A stretch of 64,000 nt of DNA from Gaoshiqia sediminis (GTDB lineage: Bacteria > Bacteroidota > Bacteroidia > Bacteroidales > Prolixibacteraceae): NCBI RefSeq assembly GCF_025907915.1, contig NZ_JAPAAF010000013.1, forward strand, positions 39,344 through 103,343. The letters run 5' to 3'. The notes under the pieces are model-generated. The model was not told where the DNA came from. It saw only the letters and a program-made list of their open reading frames with translations, and ran no database searches. Shown here in pieces: positions 54,839 to 63,376 of the stretch (position 1 is the first letter of the stretch; each line of letters starts with the position of its first letter). A program made the translations under genes and the position numbers.

Positions 54839-55822
54839 CTAATGTTCACGCTGCATAATGGTTTTTGCCAGCAGCATCAGTTCTTCTTTCCGCGTTTTTT
54901 CTACCTGGATGGCTTCCAACTCGGCCATTGCTTTTTGATAGAAACTGTTGATGGTTTGTTCGGTCAGCTCCTGCACGTTTACTTCGGTATATAGTTGCCG
55001 GACTGCCTCAATCTTTTCTTCGGGGTTGAACGTCGTTTTCCCGATCCACGATAGCAGTTCGGCGCGTTGGGGAGGCGATGCCAGTTCGAGTGTTTTCAGC
55101 AACAGGAAGGTCTTTTTGTTGGCTACAATGTCGCCGCCGATTTTCTTCCCAAATTTTTCCTGATTGGCAAACACATCCAACAGGTCGTCTTGTAACTGGA
55201 AGGCCAGGCCAAGGTTGATTCCGAACCGGTAAATGCGGTCGGCATCTTCCGGGGCCGCTTGGCCGATAAGGGCTCCCATTTTAAAGCTGCAACCAATAAG
55301 TACAGCAGTTTTCAGCCGGATCATGTTCAGATAATCCTCGATGGAAACATCCAATTTTTCTTCAAAATCCATGTCGTACTGCTGTCCTTCGCAAACTTCG
55401 ATAGCTGTGGTAGAAAAGAGCTGGACCAATTCGCGGTAGGCCGGGCCTTCGGTTTTCAGCAAATACTGATAGGCCATAATCGACATGGCATCTCCGGAAA
55501 GGATGGCCACATTCTCGTTGTATTTTTTGTGGACAGAAGGCCGGTTGCGGCGCATATCGGCCTGGTCCATAATGTCGTCGTGCAGCAGGGTGAAGTTGTG
55601 GAAGATCTCTACGGCCAGGGCGGCGTTTAACGCGTCGTCAATCGTTCCGCCAAACAAGTCGCAGGCCATGAGTACCATCACCGGGCGCAGGCGTTTACCG
55701 CCCATGCCGAGGGTGTATTCAATGGGTTGGTACAAGTTTACAGGAGCCGTGACGCCAATTTTTAGGGCCTCTTCTTCAATCCGGCGCTCAATTAATTGTT
55801 GTAAAGAAGTCAGGCTTTTCAT
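54839..55822 (-). CDS. Polyprenyl synthetase (isoprenyl diphosphate synthase)
   Basis: A 327-residue all-helical enzyme. GGKRLRPVMV, the first Asp-rich motif LLHDDIMDQADMRRNRPSVH (DDIMD at 82-86) and the second QLQDDLLDVF (DDLLD at 212-216) are complete. It extends isoprenyl diphosphates with IPP. Residues before the first motif (HNFTLL) suggest a short-to-medium product, but chain length is not decided. It could supply GGPP to crtB, 6 kb away, or a quinone side chain. It overlaps the RND exporter stop by 1 bp. Confidence 0.88.
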   Translation of the reverse strand: MKSLTSLQQLIERRIEEEALKIGVTAPVNLYQPIEYTLGMGGKRLRPVMVLMACDLFGGTIDDALNAALAVEIFHNFTLLHDDIMDQADMRRNRPSVHKKYNENVAILSGDAMSIMAYQYLLKTEGPAYRELVQLFSTTAIEVCEGQQYDMDFEEKLDVSIEDYLNMIRLKTAVLIGCSFKMGALIGQAAPEDADRIYRFGINLGLAFQLQDDLLDVFANQEKFGKKIGGDIVANKKTFLLLKTLELASPPQRAELLSWIGKTTFNPEEKIEAVRQLYTEVNVQELTEQTINSFYQKAMAELEAIQVEKTRKEELMLLAKTIMQREH

Positions 55823-58236
55823 TATTCCTTTTCTTTATTTAACGGCAGTTCCTGAATTTCCAGGTCATCCAATTCAATATCTTCTTCTTCGTTATAGATT
55901 GCCAGCAGCGGTTCGCGGAACGATCGGGTGGTGGTCAGTCGTTCCAGGCCGATCAGCAAGCTGGGCAACAAGATCAGGTTCGAGAGGATGGCCACCAGCA
56001 GGGTAAGTGAAACCAGCACGCCGAGGGCGGCGGTTCCGCCAAACTGCGATACGCTGTAAACGCCAAAACCGAAAAACAGCACCACAAAGGTATAAAGCAT
56101 GCTGACGCCTGTTTCGCGCAGGGCCAGTTTAACCGAACGACGGATGTCCCAGCCGGTAACATTCAACTCTTGCCGGTACTTCGCCAAAAAGTGGATGGTG
56201 TTGTCCACCGAAATCCCAAAGGCGATACTGAATACCAAAATGGTAGAGGCTTTGATCGGTATGCCCGTGAAGCCCATGATGGCTGCCGTGAAGATGAGTG
56301 GCAAAATATTAGGTATCAGTGACATGAGTACCATTCTCCACGAATAGAACATGATAGCCATAAAGGCGGAAATCAGCAACACAGCCAGAGCCAGGCTCGA
56401 AAACAGGTTCTTCACCAAGTATTGAGTGCCTTTAAAAAAGGTGATGCTCGAACCGGTAACCGTTACTTTATATTTTTCGGTGGGGAAGATGGAGTCCACC
56501 TCTTGTCTGAAATCGTTGTACAACTCCGCCATGCGTTTGGTGCCCACATCTTTCATACGGATGCTTACCCGGGTAATTTGCTGGGTGCTGTCCAGGAAGG
56601 AGTGTAGTGCGCCGATTCCGTTATCTTCGGCTTGCGTAGAGTTATTGGCATAGGCCAAAATGAAATTTTTCTCCTGATTGCTGGGCAAAGAATAGTATCG
56701 TTCTTTACCGTTGTAAAAGGCCTGCTTCGAAAATTTCAGGATGTTCAGCAACGAAACGGAGGAGGAAAGTTCGTCGTAAGTAGCCAAATGCTGTTCCAGC
56801 TTCTCAATCAGGTTGAAGGTGGACAGGTTCATGGCGCCATTAGGTTTTTTGGTGTCCACGATGATCTCCAGGGGCATGATCCCGTCAACATGGTTTTCAA
56901 AGAACTTCAGGTCCTGGTAAATGACATCGCTTTCCGGAATGTCGTCAACCATAAAGCCTGAGCTTTTGATTTGCGTAATGCCGTAAAATCCAAGCAGCAG
57001 CACCACAAAGGCCGAGGCATATACCCACTTGATGTGGTGATAGGTAATATCTACCAGCTTGTCAATAATACGTTTCACATTCCGGTTTTCGAGATGTTGA
57101 ATGTGTCGTTCCTTGGGTGGAATGAAAAAGCTGAAGATCGTCGGGATCATCAGAATCGACAACAGGAACAAGGTCATGATATTCAGCGAGGCTACCACCC
57201 CGAACTGGCGCAAAATTTCGCTGTTGGTAATCACAAAGGTGGCAAATCCCGATGCCGTGGTCAGGTTGGTCAGGAAGGTGGCATTCCCGATTTTGATGAT
57301 GACCCGTTGCAGCGACTTGATTTTGTTGCCGTGCGAGCGGAATTCGTGATGGTACTTGTTCAGCATATAGATGCTGTTCGGTATCCCGATCACAATCAGC
57401 AGCGAAGGGATCATTCCGGTGAGCAGCGTAATTTTGAAGCCGAACAGCGACATGGTGCCCAAGGCCCAAACCACTCCGGTAAGCACGATGAGCATGGGGA
57501 TCAGCACCGCCTTGAACGACCGGAAAAAGAGAAACAGGGTGATGATGCACAGGCCCATGGCCAGGGCGCTGAACAGGTAAATTTCTTTTTTGATGCGGAT
57601 CGAATTGATTACCCGGATATAAGGCAGGCCCGAATAGTGGACCTCCAGCCCGGTTTCTTCCGAAAAGGTATCGCAGCGTTCTTTAATGGCCAGCACCAGC
57701 TTCTCGCGTTCTTTCGATTGCATTTTATCTTTGTTGACCGTAATGGCCAGCATATAGGCATGATCTGCCGGATTGTACAACAGTCCTTTGTAGAATGGCA
57801 GCGAATGGAGGGTTTTGGCCAGGCTGTCAAGCTGCTCCTGCGTGGCGATCTCTTCCGGAAAAACCGGCTCCAGCTCAAACTTACGTTCCGGGGCGTTCTT
57901 TTTCAGATTGAAAGCGCTCGATGCCGAAAGCAGGTTCTCCACGCCGTCAATTTCGCGTAAGTCCTTATTCAACTGTACCCACTGGTTGAAATGCGGAAGC
58001 TTGAAAAATTCGGCATCTTCAATGCCCACGACAATCAAGTTTCCTTCCTCGCCAAACAGCTTCCTGAAGTTCTGGTAGTCAACATTGGCGCTGTCCTTTT
58101 TCGGGAGCAATTGCGCATACTCGTACGACATCTCCACTTTCGAGGCTTGAAAAGCCATGAAAACCGTGATGATGCCCAGCATGATGAGTAAAAATATCCT
58201 GTTCCGGAGGATGATTCGAGAGAGCCTAACCCACAT
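55822..58236 (-). CDS. RND/MMPL-family exporter
   Basis: An 804-residue inner-membrane protein of the resistance-nodulation-division superfamily, of the MMPL/predicted-exporter class. It has an N-terminal membrane anchor, a first periplasmic loop of about 180 residues, then a bundle (LFFRSFKAVLIPMLIVLTGVVWALGTMSLFGFKITLLTGMIPSLLIVIGIPNSIYMLNKYHHE) and a second repeat with VFSIAFGISVDNTIHFLAKYRQE and GVSMLYTFVVLFFGFGVYSVSQFGGTAALG. Some relatives move hopanoids or lipids. It overlaps the polyprenyl synthase start by 1 bp, which suggests a lipid/isoprenoid substrate (inference). Confidence 0.85.
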   Translation of the reverse strand: MWVRLSRIILRNRIFLLIMLGIITVFMAFQASKVEMSYEYAQLLPKKDSANVDYQNFRKLFGEEGNLIVVGIEDAEFFKLPHFNQWVQLNKDLREIDGVENLLSASSAFNLKKNAPERKFELEPVFPEEIATQEQLDSLAKTLHSLPFYKGLLYNPADHAYMLAITVNKDKMQSKEREKLVLAIKERCDTFSEETGLEVHYSGLPYIRVINSIRIKKEIYLFSALAMGLCIITLFLFFRSFKAVLIPMLIVLTGVVWALGTMSLFGFKITLLTGMIPSLLIVIGIPNSIYMLNKYHHEFRSHGNKIKSLQRVIIKIGNATFLTNLTTASGFATFVITNSEILRQFGVVASLNIMTLFLLSILMIPTIFSFFIPPKERHIQHLENRNVKRIIDKLVDITYHHIKWVYASAFVVLLLGFYGITQIKSSGFMVDDIPESDVIYQDLKFFENHVDGIMPLEIIVDTKKPNGAMNLSTFNLIEKLEQHLATYDELSSSVSLLNILKFSKQAFYNGKERYYSLPSNQEKNFILAYANNSTQAEDNGIGALHSFLDSTQQITRVSIRMKDVGTKRMAELYNDFRQEVDSIFPTEKYKVTVTGSSITFFKGTQYLVKNLFSSLALAVLLISAFMAIMFYSWRMVLMSLIPNILPLIFTAAIMGFTGIPIKASTILVFSIAFGISVDNTIHFLAKYRQELNVTGWDIRRSVKLALRETGVSMLYTFVVLFFGFGVYSVSQFGGTAALGVLVSLTLLVAILSNLILLPSLLIGLERLTTTRSFREPLLAIYNEEEDIELDDLEIQELPLNKEKE

Positions 58237-58509
58237 AGTAAAGTCTTCAAAAATACTTGGCGAAAATAGTCAATATATTGAGAATACGAAAGAAAGGAGG
58301 ATTTCGATCTTTCGCAATTTTCCGGCACATGTTCATTAAAATGGGCATCCTTCCAACGGGAAACAGGTTTGTTTGCTGAAAGCTTCCTGTTGATGGGTAA
58401 TGTTTCTGTCAGGAATGAATGCTGTTGGCAAACAGGAAGATGTGTTACGTGTCGTAATTAACTTTTCTACCTGAAATATCGTAATCAAGCATGTATAAAA
58501 ACGAATGCC

Positions 58510-59274
58510 ATGAAAAAATACTATTATTTGGTGGCAACCCCCGAATCGTTGATTGCCTCCCACCTGGCCCCGTCCGATTTTGGTAATTACCTGGCTGTTG
58601 GAGCCAAAAAGCAAATCCGGGGACAAGCCATCTTCTTCGAAATTGATCCTGACCGCACCAAGCTGAATCAGGACTACATCAACATGAAAATGAAACAATA
58701 CGACGACGGGGAGCCTAAGCGTTCCGTTTATTTGTCCATTTACCGCACCTTCGAGAATATTCCGCTTCGGGCGCTGCGAAACCTATACCTGGCCACTGAC
58801 GATGGTCGTGTGCTGGAGATTGAGCCGCGCGATTTTGTGGAAAGTAAGCCCGATGACATTCACCTCTACCAGCAGTTTGTACCCATCACCACCCGCGTGG
58901 CCAGCAAGTTGAACCCTACCGATTTTATCCGTTTTCTGACGGATACCACGAAGCCGGTTTCGGCCCCCAAGGTGTTTATGGCCGATTTGAAGTTAAATGA
59001 GCTGGTGCACAATCCCAACGCGCCGTTGGGTGATCTGCCCTACCCAAATCCCGAACATTTACGCGACTGCATCAAACGCCTGAAAGAAACCCCCGGTCGC
59101 CAAACCAAAACGGTGCTGCGCTTTCTGCGCGACGACATTCCGTACCGCACCATCAAAACCGGCTTCTTTGTGGGCGACAAGGATCATTACCTGTTTTACC
59201 CGTTCCCGTCGGTAGCCGACCTCGAAGGGAAATATTTTCACTGGTGGCGATCTGCGTTGGTGAAACATTACTGA
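58510..59274 (+). CDS. Conserved-looking cytoplasmic protein of unknown function
   Basis: A 254-residue protein without signal peptide, membrane segment or a motif I know. It begins KKYYYLVATPESLIASHLAPSDFGNYLAVG and continues with KKQIRGQAIFFEIDP and a long alpha/beta stretch, and ends VADLEGKYFHWWRSALVKHY. Codon use resembles neighbouring genes, and the long open frame with ordinary amino-acid composition supports it as real. It is monocistronic between the RND gene (divergent) and the tRNA. Function is unassigned. Confidence 0.7.
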   Translation: MKKYYYLVATPESLIASHLAPSDFGNYLAVGAKKQIRGQAIFFEIDPDRTKLNQDYINMKMKQYDDGEPKRSVYLSIYRTFENIPLRALRNLYLATDDGRVLEIEPRDFVESKPDDIHLYQQFVPITTRVASKLNPTDFIRFLTDTTKPVSAPKVFMADLKLNELVHNPNAPLGDLPYPNPEHLRDCIKRLKETPGRQTKTVLRFLRDDIPYRTIKTGFFVGDKDHYLFYPFPSVADLEGKYFHWWRSALVKHY

Positions 59275-59509
59275 CATGACGGTCGAGATAAAAGTCAAAC
59301 GTTTGAGCTAGTTGAAAAGGGGGGAGGCCAAGTTGGGAAAATCATGAAAAAAATAGTAAAGAAGTGAATCAAAGGCTGGCTTTAGTAAAAATCTGAAATA
59401 CTGAAAAATAACCAGGGAGGGGCTGTGTGATTGACCAAAACTCCCCGGTAATTCTTTGTTTGAAGGCTAATTTTTTTGAGGAAAAATTTTTTGTTTTCGA
59501 AAAAGCTGT

Positions 59510-59517
59510 TACTTTTG
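59510..59517 (+). promoter_or_regulatory. -7 box of tRNA-Asn
   Basis: TACTTTTG matches TAnnTTTG, and a TTTG lies 16 bp upstream (59490-59493), slightly close for a -33. The tRNA begins 45 bp later. Confidence 0.5.
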
Positions 59518-59561
59518 CAACGCTTTTGAAACACAAAGCAAGCGTTCAAAAAACAAAAAAT

Positions 59562-59635
59562 TCCCTAGTAGCTCAGTTGGTTAGAGCGGCGGACTGTTAA
59601 TCCGTAGGTCGTAGGTTCAAGTCCTACCTGGGGAG
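59562..59635 (+). tRNA. tRNA-Asn (anticodon GTT)
   Basis: A 74-base cloverleaf. The acceptor stem TCCCTAG pairs with CTGGGGA (one G-T pair), the D arm contains AGCTCAGTTGG, the anticodon loop is CTGTTAA with GTT at 59596-59598, and the T arm is GTAGGTTCAAGTCCTAC. CCA is not encoded. The discriminator is G. A terminator-like hairpin follows at 59649. Confidence 0.95.
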
Positions 59636-59648
59636 CTCTAAATAAAAT

Positions 59649-59680
59649 TAACGTGTTGAATTTCAGCACGTTATTTTTAT
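59649..59680 (+). terminator. Terminator after tRNA-Asn
   Basis: TAACGTGTTGAA (59649-59660) pairs with TTCAGCACGTTA (59662-59673) with one wobble and a one-base centre, followed by TTTTTAT. Confidence 0.7.
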
Positions 59681-59797
59681 TTAAAGAGGTTTCAACGAGA
59701 GGATTGACGATCGTTGTTTCTGCATTTTTGTTTTACTGCCATCACACTGTACACTGTTGAATATACAGTATTCGCAAAGGCTTCAGGAGTATATTCT

Positions 59798-60805
59798 TTA
59801 TGCGCTATTCAAATGATTCCTTTTAGTCTGATAGTGCAATAGATAAGCCGGTTTTGTTTTATCATTCAAAAAAGAATGGTCGATTAATTCTTCTACCATA
59901 GACTGTTTTTGCAAATACAGCAGAAGGATTCTGTCCCTTCGTTTTTCCTTTATTTCAAATCTTCTTGCCAGTTCCTGAAAATCGTGTAATCCGGGATGGT
60001 TGCTTTTTTTCATTTCCTCCGACTTGAAGCTGTCATGAAATAATCCTCCATCCAAAGCGAAGTCTGAATCATCTACATGAATTCGTGTATTAAGCAGGTC
60101 GTAGGCCGGACTTAATACATAATCTCCCCCCGGTGTTTCGATGAGTGAAAAGTTTTTCAGGTGTGCATCGCCGTTTGAAAACAGGAAGTTGAAAACAATC
60201 AACGAAAACAACTTTTCGATTTCCACCCGCCAGGCAGGAACATACTTTTTTAGTAATTCACCCATCGCCTCGTAACTATAATCGTATTTGAAGTTGTGCC
60301 CGGCATTTTCTTCTGTTTTCCCGGCGAGTGTTGCAAAGTCTTCCTTCCCCCATTTCGAACCATCATCTTTTACATCGAACCGTTTGGTAATATAGGCAGG
60401 TTCTCCGTTGTTGAAAAAAATCAATGCATTTTCGGCGGTTTGCAACCCATATACCTGCCGGGCAATCTGCATAGTCAGATGCTCGTTTGCCGGAACCTGA
60501 TCAACATTTCTAATATCCCTGGGGACAGGTTTCAATATGTAAGTTCCCTGTTCCCCCTCTTCGGTCAGACGCAGTTTATTTTTGTCAAGTAGTAACGATA
60601 GTTTTTCCTGAACGCCGGATATGGAAATCCGTTTCCGGTTCTCTATAAATTTTTCAGCATCCTCTTCATTGCTTTGCGGTGGGGCGTAAGGCAATACATG
60701 GCTGACTTTTCTCCCCTGAAAAACCCTCCTTAAACAGGTTGTACTGTAAGTATCGAATCCTTCCGCTAATGTCCCCGGACAATATTTTATTTCTGGTAAA
60801 CTCAT
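59798..60805 (-). CDS. hipT: HipT-like serine/threonine kinase toxin (HipA C-terminal)
   Basis: A 335-residue HipA-fold kinase without the HipA N-terminal subdomain. The Gly-rich loop ISISGVQEKLSL has the SIS pair (Ser 61 and 63), the likely autophosphorylation sites as in HipT. YILKP (K92) is the ATP lysine, FSNGDAHLKNFSLI (D213, N218) the catalytic loop and LSPAYDLLNT (D236) the DFG-like Mg site. HipA phosphorylates GltX and HipT phosphorylates TrpS in E. coli; the target here is unknown. It overlaps hipS by 4 bp. Confidence 0.85.
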   Translation of the reverse strand: MSLPEIKYCPGTLAEGFDTYSTTCLRRVFQGRKVSHVLPYAPPQSNEEDAEKFIENRKRISISGVQEKLSLLLDKNKLRLTEEGEQGTYILKPVPRDIRNVDQVPANEHLTMQIARQVYGLQTAENALIFFNNGEPAYITKRFDVKDDGSKWGKEDFATLAGKTEENAGHNFKYDYSYEAMGELLKKYVPAWRVEIEKLFSLIVFNFLFSNGDAHLKNFSLIETPGGDYVLSPAYDLLNTRIHVDDSDFALDGGLFHDSFKSEEMKKSNHPGLHDFQELARRFEIKEKRRDRILLLYLQKQSMVEELIDHSFLNDKTKPAYLLHYQTKRNHLNSA

Positions 60806-61128
60806 TCTTTAATTTCCGAAATGGTTATTGCTCCAATAGTGTCCGTTTTAGCTGTGGCTAACAACAAACCGAAATAGTCTTTTTCATCAATCTTTAAATA
60901 ACGGGTTTGCAACTGCCTGTTCGCACCTTCCGACAACATGTTAAAGAAAAACGGGAACAAATAATCTGATCTGTAAACCTGTTGGCTTTTCGGCATGGTA
61001 AGGCTAATCGCCGGAAGATCTCCGTTGGCAAACCAATTGTCATCGTACCTGAATTCGTAATCGTTGGGTGAAAATTGGATGAGTACTCCCATCAGTTCAC
61101 CATTTCTATAAACATTCGCTTTTCGCAT
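60802..61128 (-). CDS. hipS: HipS-like antitoxin (HipA N-terminal domain)
   Basis: A 108-residue stand-alone HipA N-terminal subdomain: MRKANVYRNGELMGVLIQ starts it, and PAISLTMPKSQQVYRSDYLFPFFFNMLSEGANRQLQT is the family core (SL(T/P)MP and FFxNLLPEG-like). In HipBST this small protein, not the HTH protein, neutralises the kinase. It lies 3 bp after hipB and overlaps hipT by 4 bp, so the three are co-translated. Confidence 0.85.
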   Translation of the reverse strand: MRKANVYRNGELMGVLIQFSPNDYEFRYDDNWFANGDLPAISLTMPKSQQVYRSDYLFPFFFNMLSEGANRQLQTRYLKIDEKDYFGLLLATAKTDTIGAITISEIKE

Positions 61129-61131
61129 CGC

Positions 61132-61344
61132 TTACAGTTTGGGTTGTTTTACTTCCAGTTTTACTTCCATCCCCAGAATATCCGCAATTTTATTCAGTAT
61201 CTCAACCGTTGGATTTGCCTGCCCACGCTCAATTTTATAAAGTGTATTTATGCTGATCCCTGCCATTTCAGCAAGGTCGGGCTGGGTAATGCGAAGTATC
61301 TTTCTTCTTTCTTTTATTTGCACTCCTATTTCTGAAGTTGTCAT
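61132..61344 (-). CDS. hipB: HipB-like HTH regulator
   Basis: A 70-residue XRE-family DNA-binding protein: a helix-turn-helix at about 17-40 (ITQPDLAEMAGISINTLYKIERG), followed by NPTVEILNKIADILGMEVKL. It probably autoregulates the operon at palindromes at 61399 and 61460. It is the first gene of hipB-hipS-hipT. The base composition of this locus is AT-richer than flanking housekeeping genes, which suggests acquisition. Confidence 0.85.
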   Translation of the reverse strand: MTTSEIGVQIKERRKILRITQPDLAEMAGISINTLYKIERGQANPTVEILNKIADILGMEVKLEVKQPKL

Positions 61345-61398
61345 TATAATGTGGTTTTGAGGTAAAATTAATCGCTTTAGTATATAAAAACAAGAGAA

Positions 61399-61416
61399 AT
61401 CATATTTTAATGTGAT
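61399..61416. promoter_or_regulatory. hipB operator O1 (imperfect)
   Basis: ATCATATTTTAATGTGAT is an 18-bp near-palindrome (one arm mismatch pair) related to the perfect site at 61460, 55 bp before the hipB ATG. Confidence 0.55.
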
Positions 61417-61459
61417 ATCGAAATAAAAACAGAGGGTGATATCAATTCAACATCTACAA

Positions 61460-61477
61460 ATCACATGATAATGTGAT
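61460..61477. promoter_or_regulatory. hipB operator O2 (perfect)
   Basis: ATCACATGATAATGTGAT has perfect 7-bp arms (ATCACAT/ATGTGAT) around a GATA spacer. Its centre is 61 bp from that of O1, close to six helical turns, so both could be bound on the same DNA face. Confidence 0.6.
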
Positions 61478-61606
61478 TCCGGGCATTCGATTCTCGTTTC
61501 GTAATTTGTTTGCCGGTAATAACCCGAAACCTGCAGGTGAAATTGGGGAAGGGAGGTCAATATGCTCCGGATTTTGCAACTTCAATATGGGGTAGTTTTG
61601 TCCGGA

Positions 61607-61801
61607 TTATTCAGAAGTCAATGGCTGCTCTGTTAATTGGAGCAATTCGGTGATTGGTATCAAGGTAACCGGCATGTATTGGTTCTGTCTTTGGTTTTTT
61701 GCCAATAGATGCTTATCGAGTTTATCCCAATACTTTTCCAGCTGTTCTTTTATGAATGGGTAAAAGCAAGAAAGGAGCCTGATGGTGAAGGTGGGGCGCA
61801 G
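61607..61801 (-). pseudogene. C-terminal gene remnant upstream of hipB
   Basis: On the minus strand an uninterrupted frame of about 64 codons, with no start codon suited to it, ends at the TAA at 61607-61609. It begins after an in-frame TAA and reads like real protein: LRPTFTIRLLSCFYPFIKEQ, then LEKYWDKLDKHLLAKNQRQN and a terminal LLQLTEQPLTSE. I do not recognise the family. It may be the tail of a truncated gene. Confidence 0.35.
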
Positions 61802-62071
61802 GGATTAACTAGTCAATGTTGATGTCAGAACTTCTAACCAATCGGATTAATAAATTTACGAATGGCGTGGCAAATAGTCTGGACTTTTCGTGTACAGGAT
61901 GACCGGAAACAGATTTTTGAATACTGAGATTCCCGGAATAAATCACCCCAATACAGTAAAACGCGGAATAGATTTTTCATTGAAAACTTAAAGCTGTTGT
62001 GAAAACGTCCGCTTATCGGTAAGCACCCCAGCAAACCCAAATTCAGGGCTAAAATTGTTTGGGATTATATG
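61802..62071. other. Intergenic, no gene recognised
   Basis: A 68-residue minus-strand frame at 61834-62040 has unusual composition and no motif and is not called. Nothing else was recognised. Confidence 0.35.
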
Positions 62072-62242
62072 CTATTTTATGAAATTACTACCGAGCTTAT
62101 CTTTTGCTGACAATTTGTGATTGTTGGCAAAATCCTGCAAAAGCCAAATTTGATAATTAATTTTTTCGTGTTTGGTATCTGCTGTTTTTTGAAATTCTAC
62201 CGGACAACGTTTATCGATCAGTTGCCGCAAAAGGCGTAGTAT
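62072..62242 (-). pseudogene. Gene remnant near the radical SAM gene
   Basis: A minus-strand frame open from 62242 to the TAG at 62072-62074 reads LRQLIDKRCPVEFQKTADTK and ends NNHKLSAKDKLGSNFIK, with protein-like composition but no start codon after the upstream stop. It could be a remnant of a gene once present between hipBST and the radical SAM gene. The family is not recognised. Confidence 0.3.
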
Positions 62243-62273
62243 TTAGGAGTGATTTTTCTCTCCATGCTCAATT

Positions 62274-63212
62274 TTAGAAATGATAACTTCTTAGATAGTA
62301 GTCCATTCCTTCGTATTTTACTTTCTTTATTAGCCGCTGGAATACCAGCGATTCAATAACTGACATATCCGTATTATCCTTTTTTAAAAGTTCCTGCATT
62401 GTGTCCTGACGTAGAGGGTGTACAGCGCAAATGTTAAGGATATCGTCAAAAGCGTTTCCGGTGAAACCGGTGTCGGTTCCTTCAAATCCAGCGAGCAACT
62501 CGGTATTAATCCCTGATTCACTAAAAATTTGCCAGGCTGCAGTCAGGATTTCTTCCGAAACAGGCTTAACATTTTTGACTGCTGGCGGACGGGTGGGGAT
62601 GGAAAGGTAAGCAGATGCCGGATTCAATCCTGAAATAAATTGCGCTGTCTCTCTTATCTGCTTCTCCGAGTCGTTAAAACCCTGAACCAGCATTGTTTCT
62701 GTGTGAAGCTTGCCATCGTACTCGTTGGCAAAGTGCCGGATTCCGCTAAGTACCTCTTTCAATTTCAGGAAAACCGGTGGCCGGTTAATCTTTCGCCAAG
62801 CCAGTTCGTTTACGGTGTCAACTTTCACCGAAACCCAGTCGGCTTCCCTCAAATCATCTCGCACTTCGGGGAGGTGCAAAAGCGAGGAATTGGTAATAAC
62901 GGCTACCGGTATTCCGAATCTTTTCAATAACCTGATTTCTTCCCCCAGATTAATGTCAAGTGTGGGTTCACCATTGGCCACAAAAGTAAGGTAGTCGGGC
63001 TGATGTCTTTCATCCAGCTTTTCCAAATGATTGCCAACATTTTCAATAAGTTTCCCCGGCTCATAAAAAACAGTTCGTAACGCCGATTTGGATTGGGTTT
63101 CACCAATTTGACAATAAACACAGCTGTATGAACAAACCTTTCGGGAAACAATGTTATTTATACCGAGACTCAACCCGAGCCTTCTCGACGGAACCGGACC
63201 AAATGCTATCAT
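62274..63212 (-). CDS. Radical SAM protein
   Basis: A 312-residue cytoplasmic enzyme. The cluster motif CSYSCVYC (C27, C31, C34, spacing CX3CX2C) binds the 4Fe-4S cluster, FVANGEPTLDINL is the GEP-like SAM motif, and VIESLVFQRLIKKVKYEGMDYYLRSYHF at the C-terminus resembles a winged-helix tail. The family (COG0731-type) is broad and the reaction is unknown. It is followed on the same strand, upstream, by the DUF5320 gene. Such pairs occur near NifX/NafY or Mrp-type genes in other genomes. Confidence 0.85.
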   Translation of the reverse strand: MIAFGPVPSRRLGLSLGINNIVSRKVCSYSCVYCQIGETQSKSALRTVFYEPGKLIENVGNHLEKLDERHQPDYLTFVANGEPTLDINLGEEIRLLKRFGIPVAVITNSSLLHLPEVRDDLREADWVSVKVDTVNELAWRKINRPPVFLKLKEVLSGIRHFANEYDGKLHTETMLVQGFNDSEKQIRETAQFISGLNPASAYLSIPTRPPAVKNVKPVSEEILTAAWQIFSESGINTELLAGFEGTDTGFTGNAFDDILNICAVHPLRQDTMQELLKKDNTDMSVIESLVFQRLIKKVKYEGMDYYLRSYHF

Positions 63213-63376
63213 GAATACAACTTCTTTAGCTTATAAATTATTCTAACTGAATTTAAACCTCTCAATTATATCTGCTTGATTGGGACGCATATAACCACCA
63301 CGCTGTGGCATTGGAATTCCCCTCGCCCCAGATTCTGTCCCCGCAGTTGGCTCTTCAATTCCCAAGCAGAACAAGA

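Noticed and set aside
56971..57960. A 329-residue plus-strand frame antisense to the RND gene
   Set aside because: Rich in Q, H and R and devoid of motifs, while the opposite strand encodes a clear MMPL exporter.
59562..61344. hipBST as an integrase-borne island at tRNA-Asn
   Set aside because: No integrase gene and no duplicated tRNA 3' end were seen between the tRNA and the radical SAM gene.
63243..63376. Small minus-strand frame between DUF5320 and the radical SAM gene (ending MRPNQADIIERFKFS)
   Set aside because: It has no good start codon except a Met giving 22 residues. It might be a frameshifted tail of the DUF5320 gene, but nothing in the sequence decides it.
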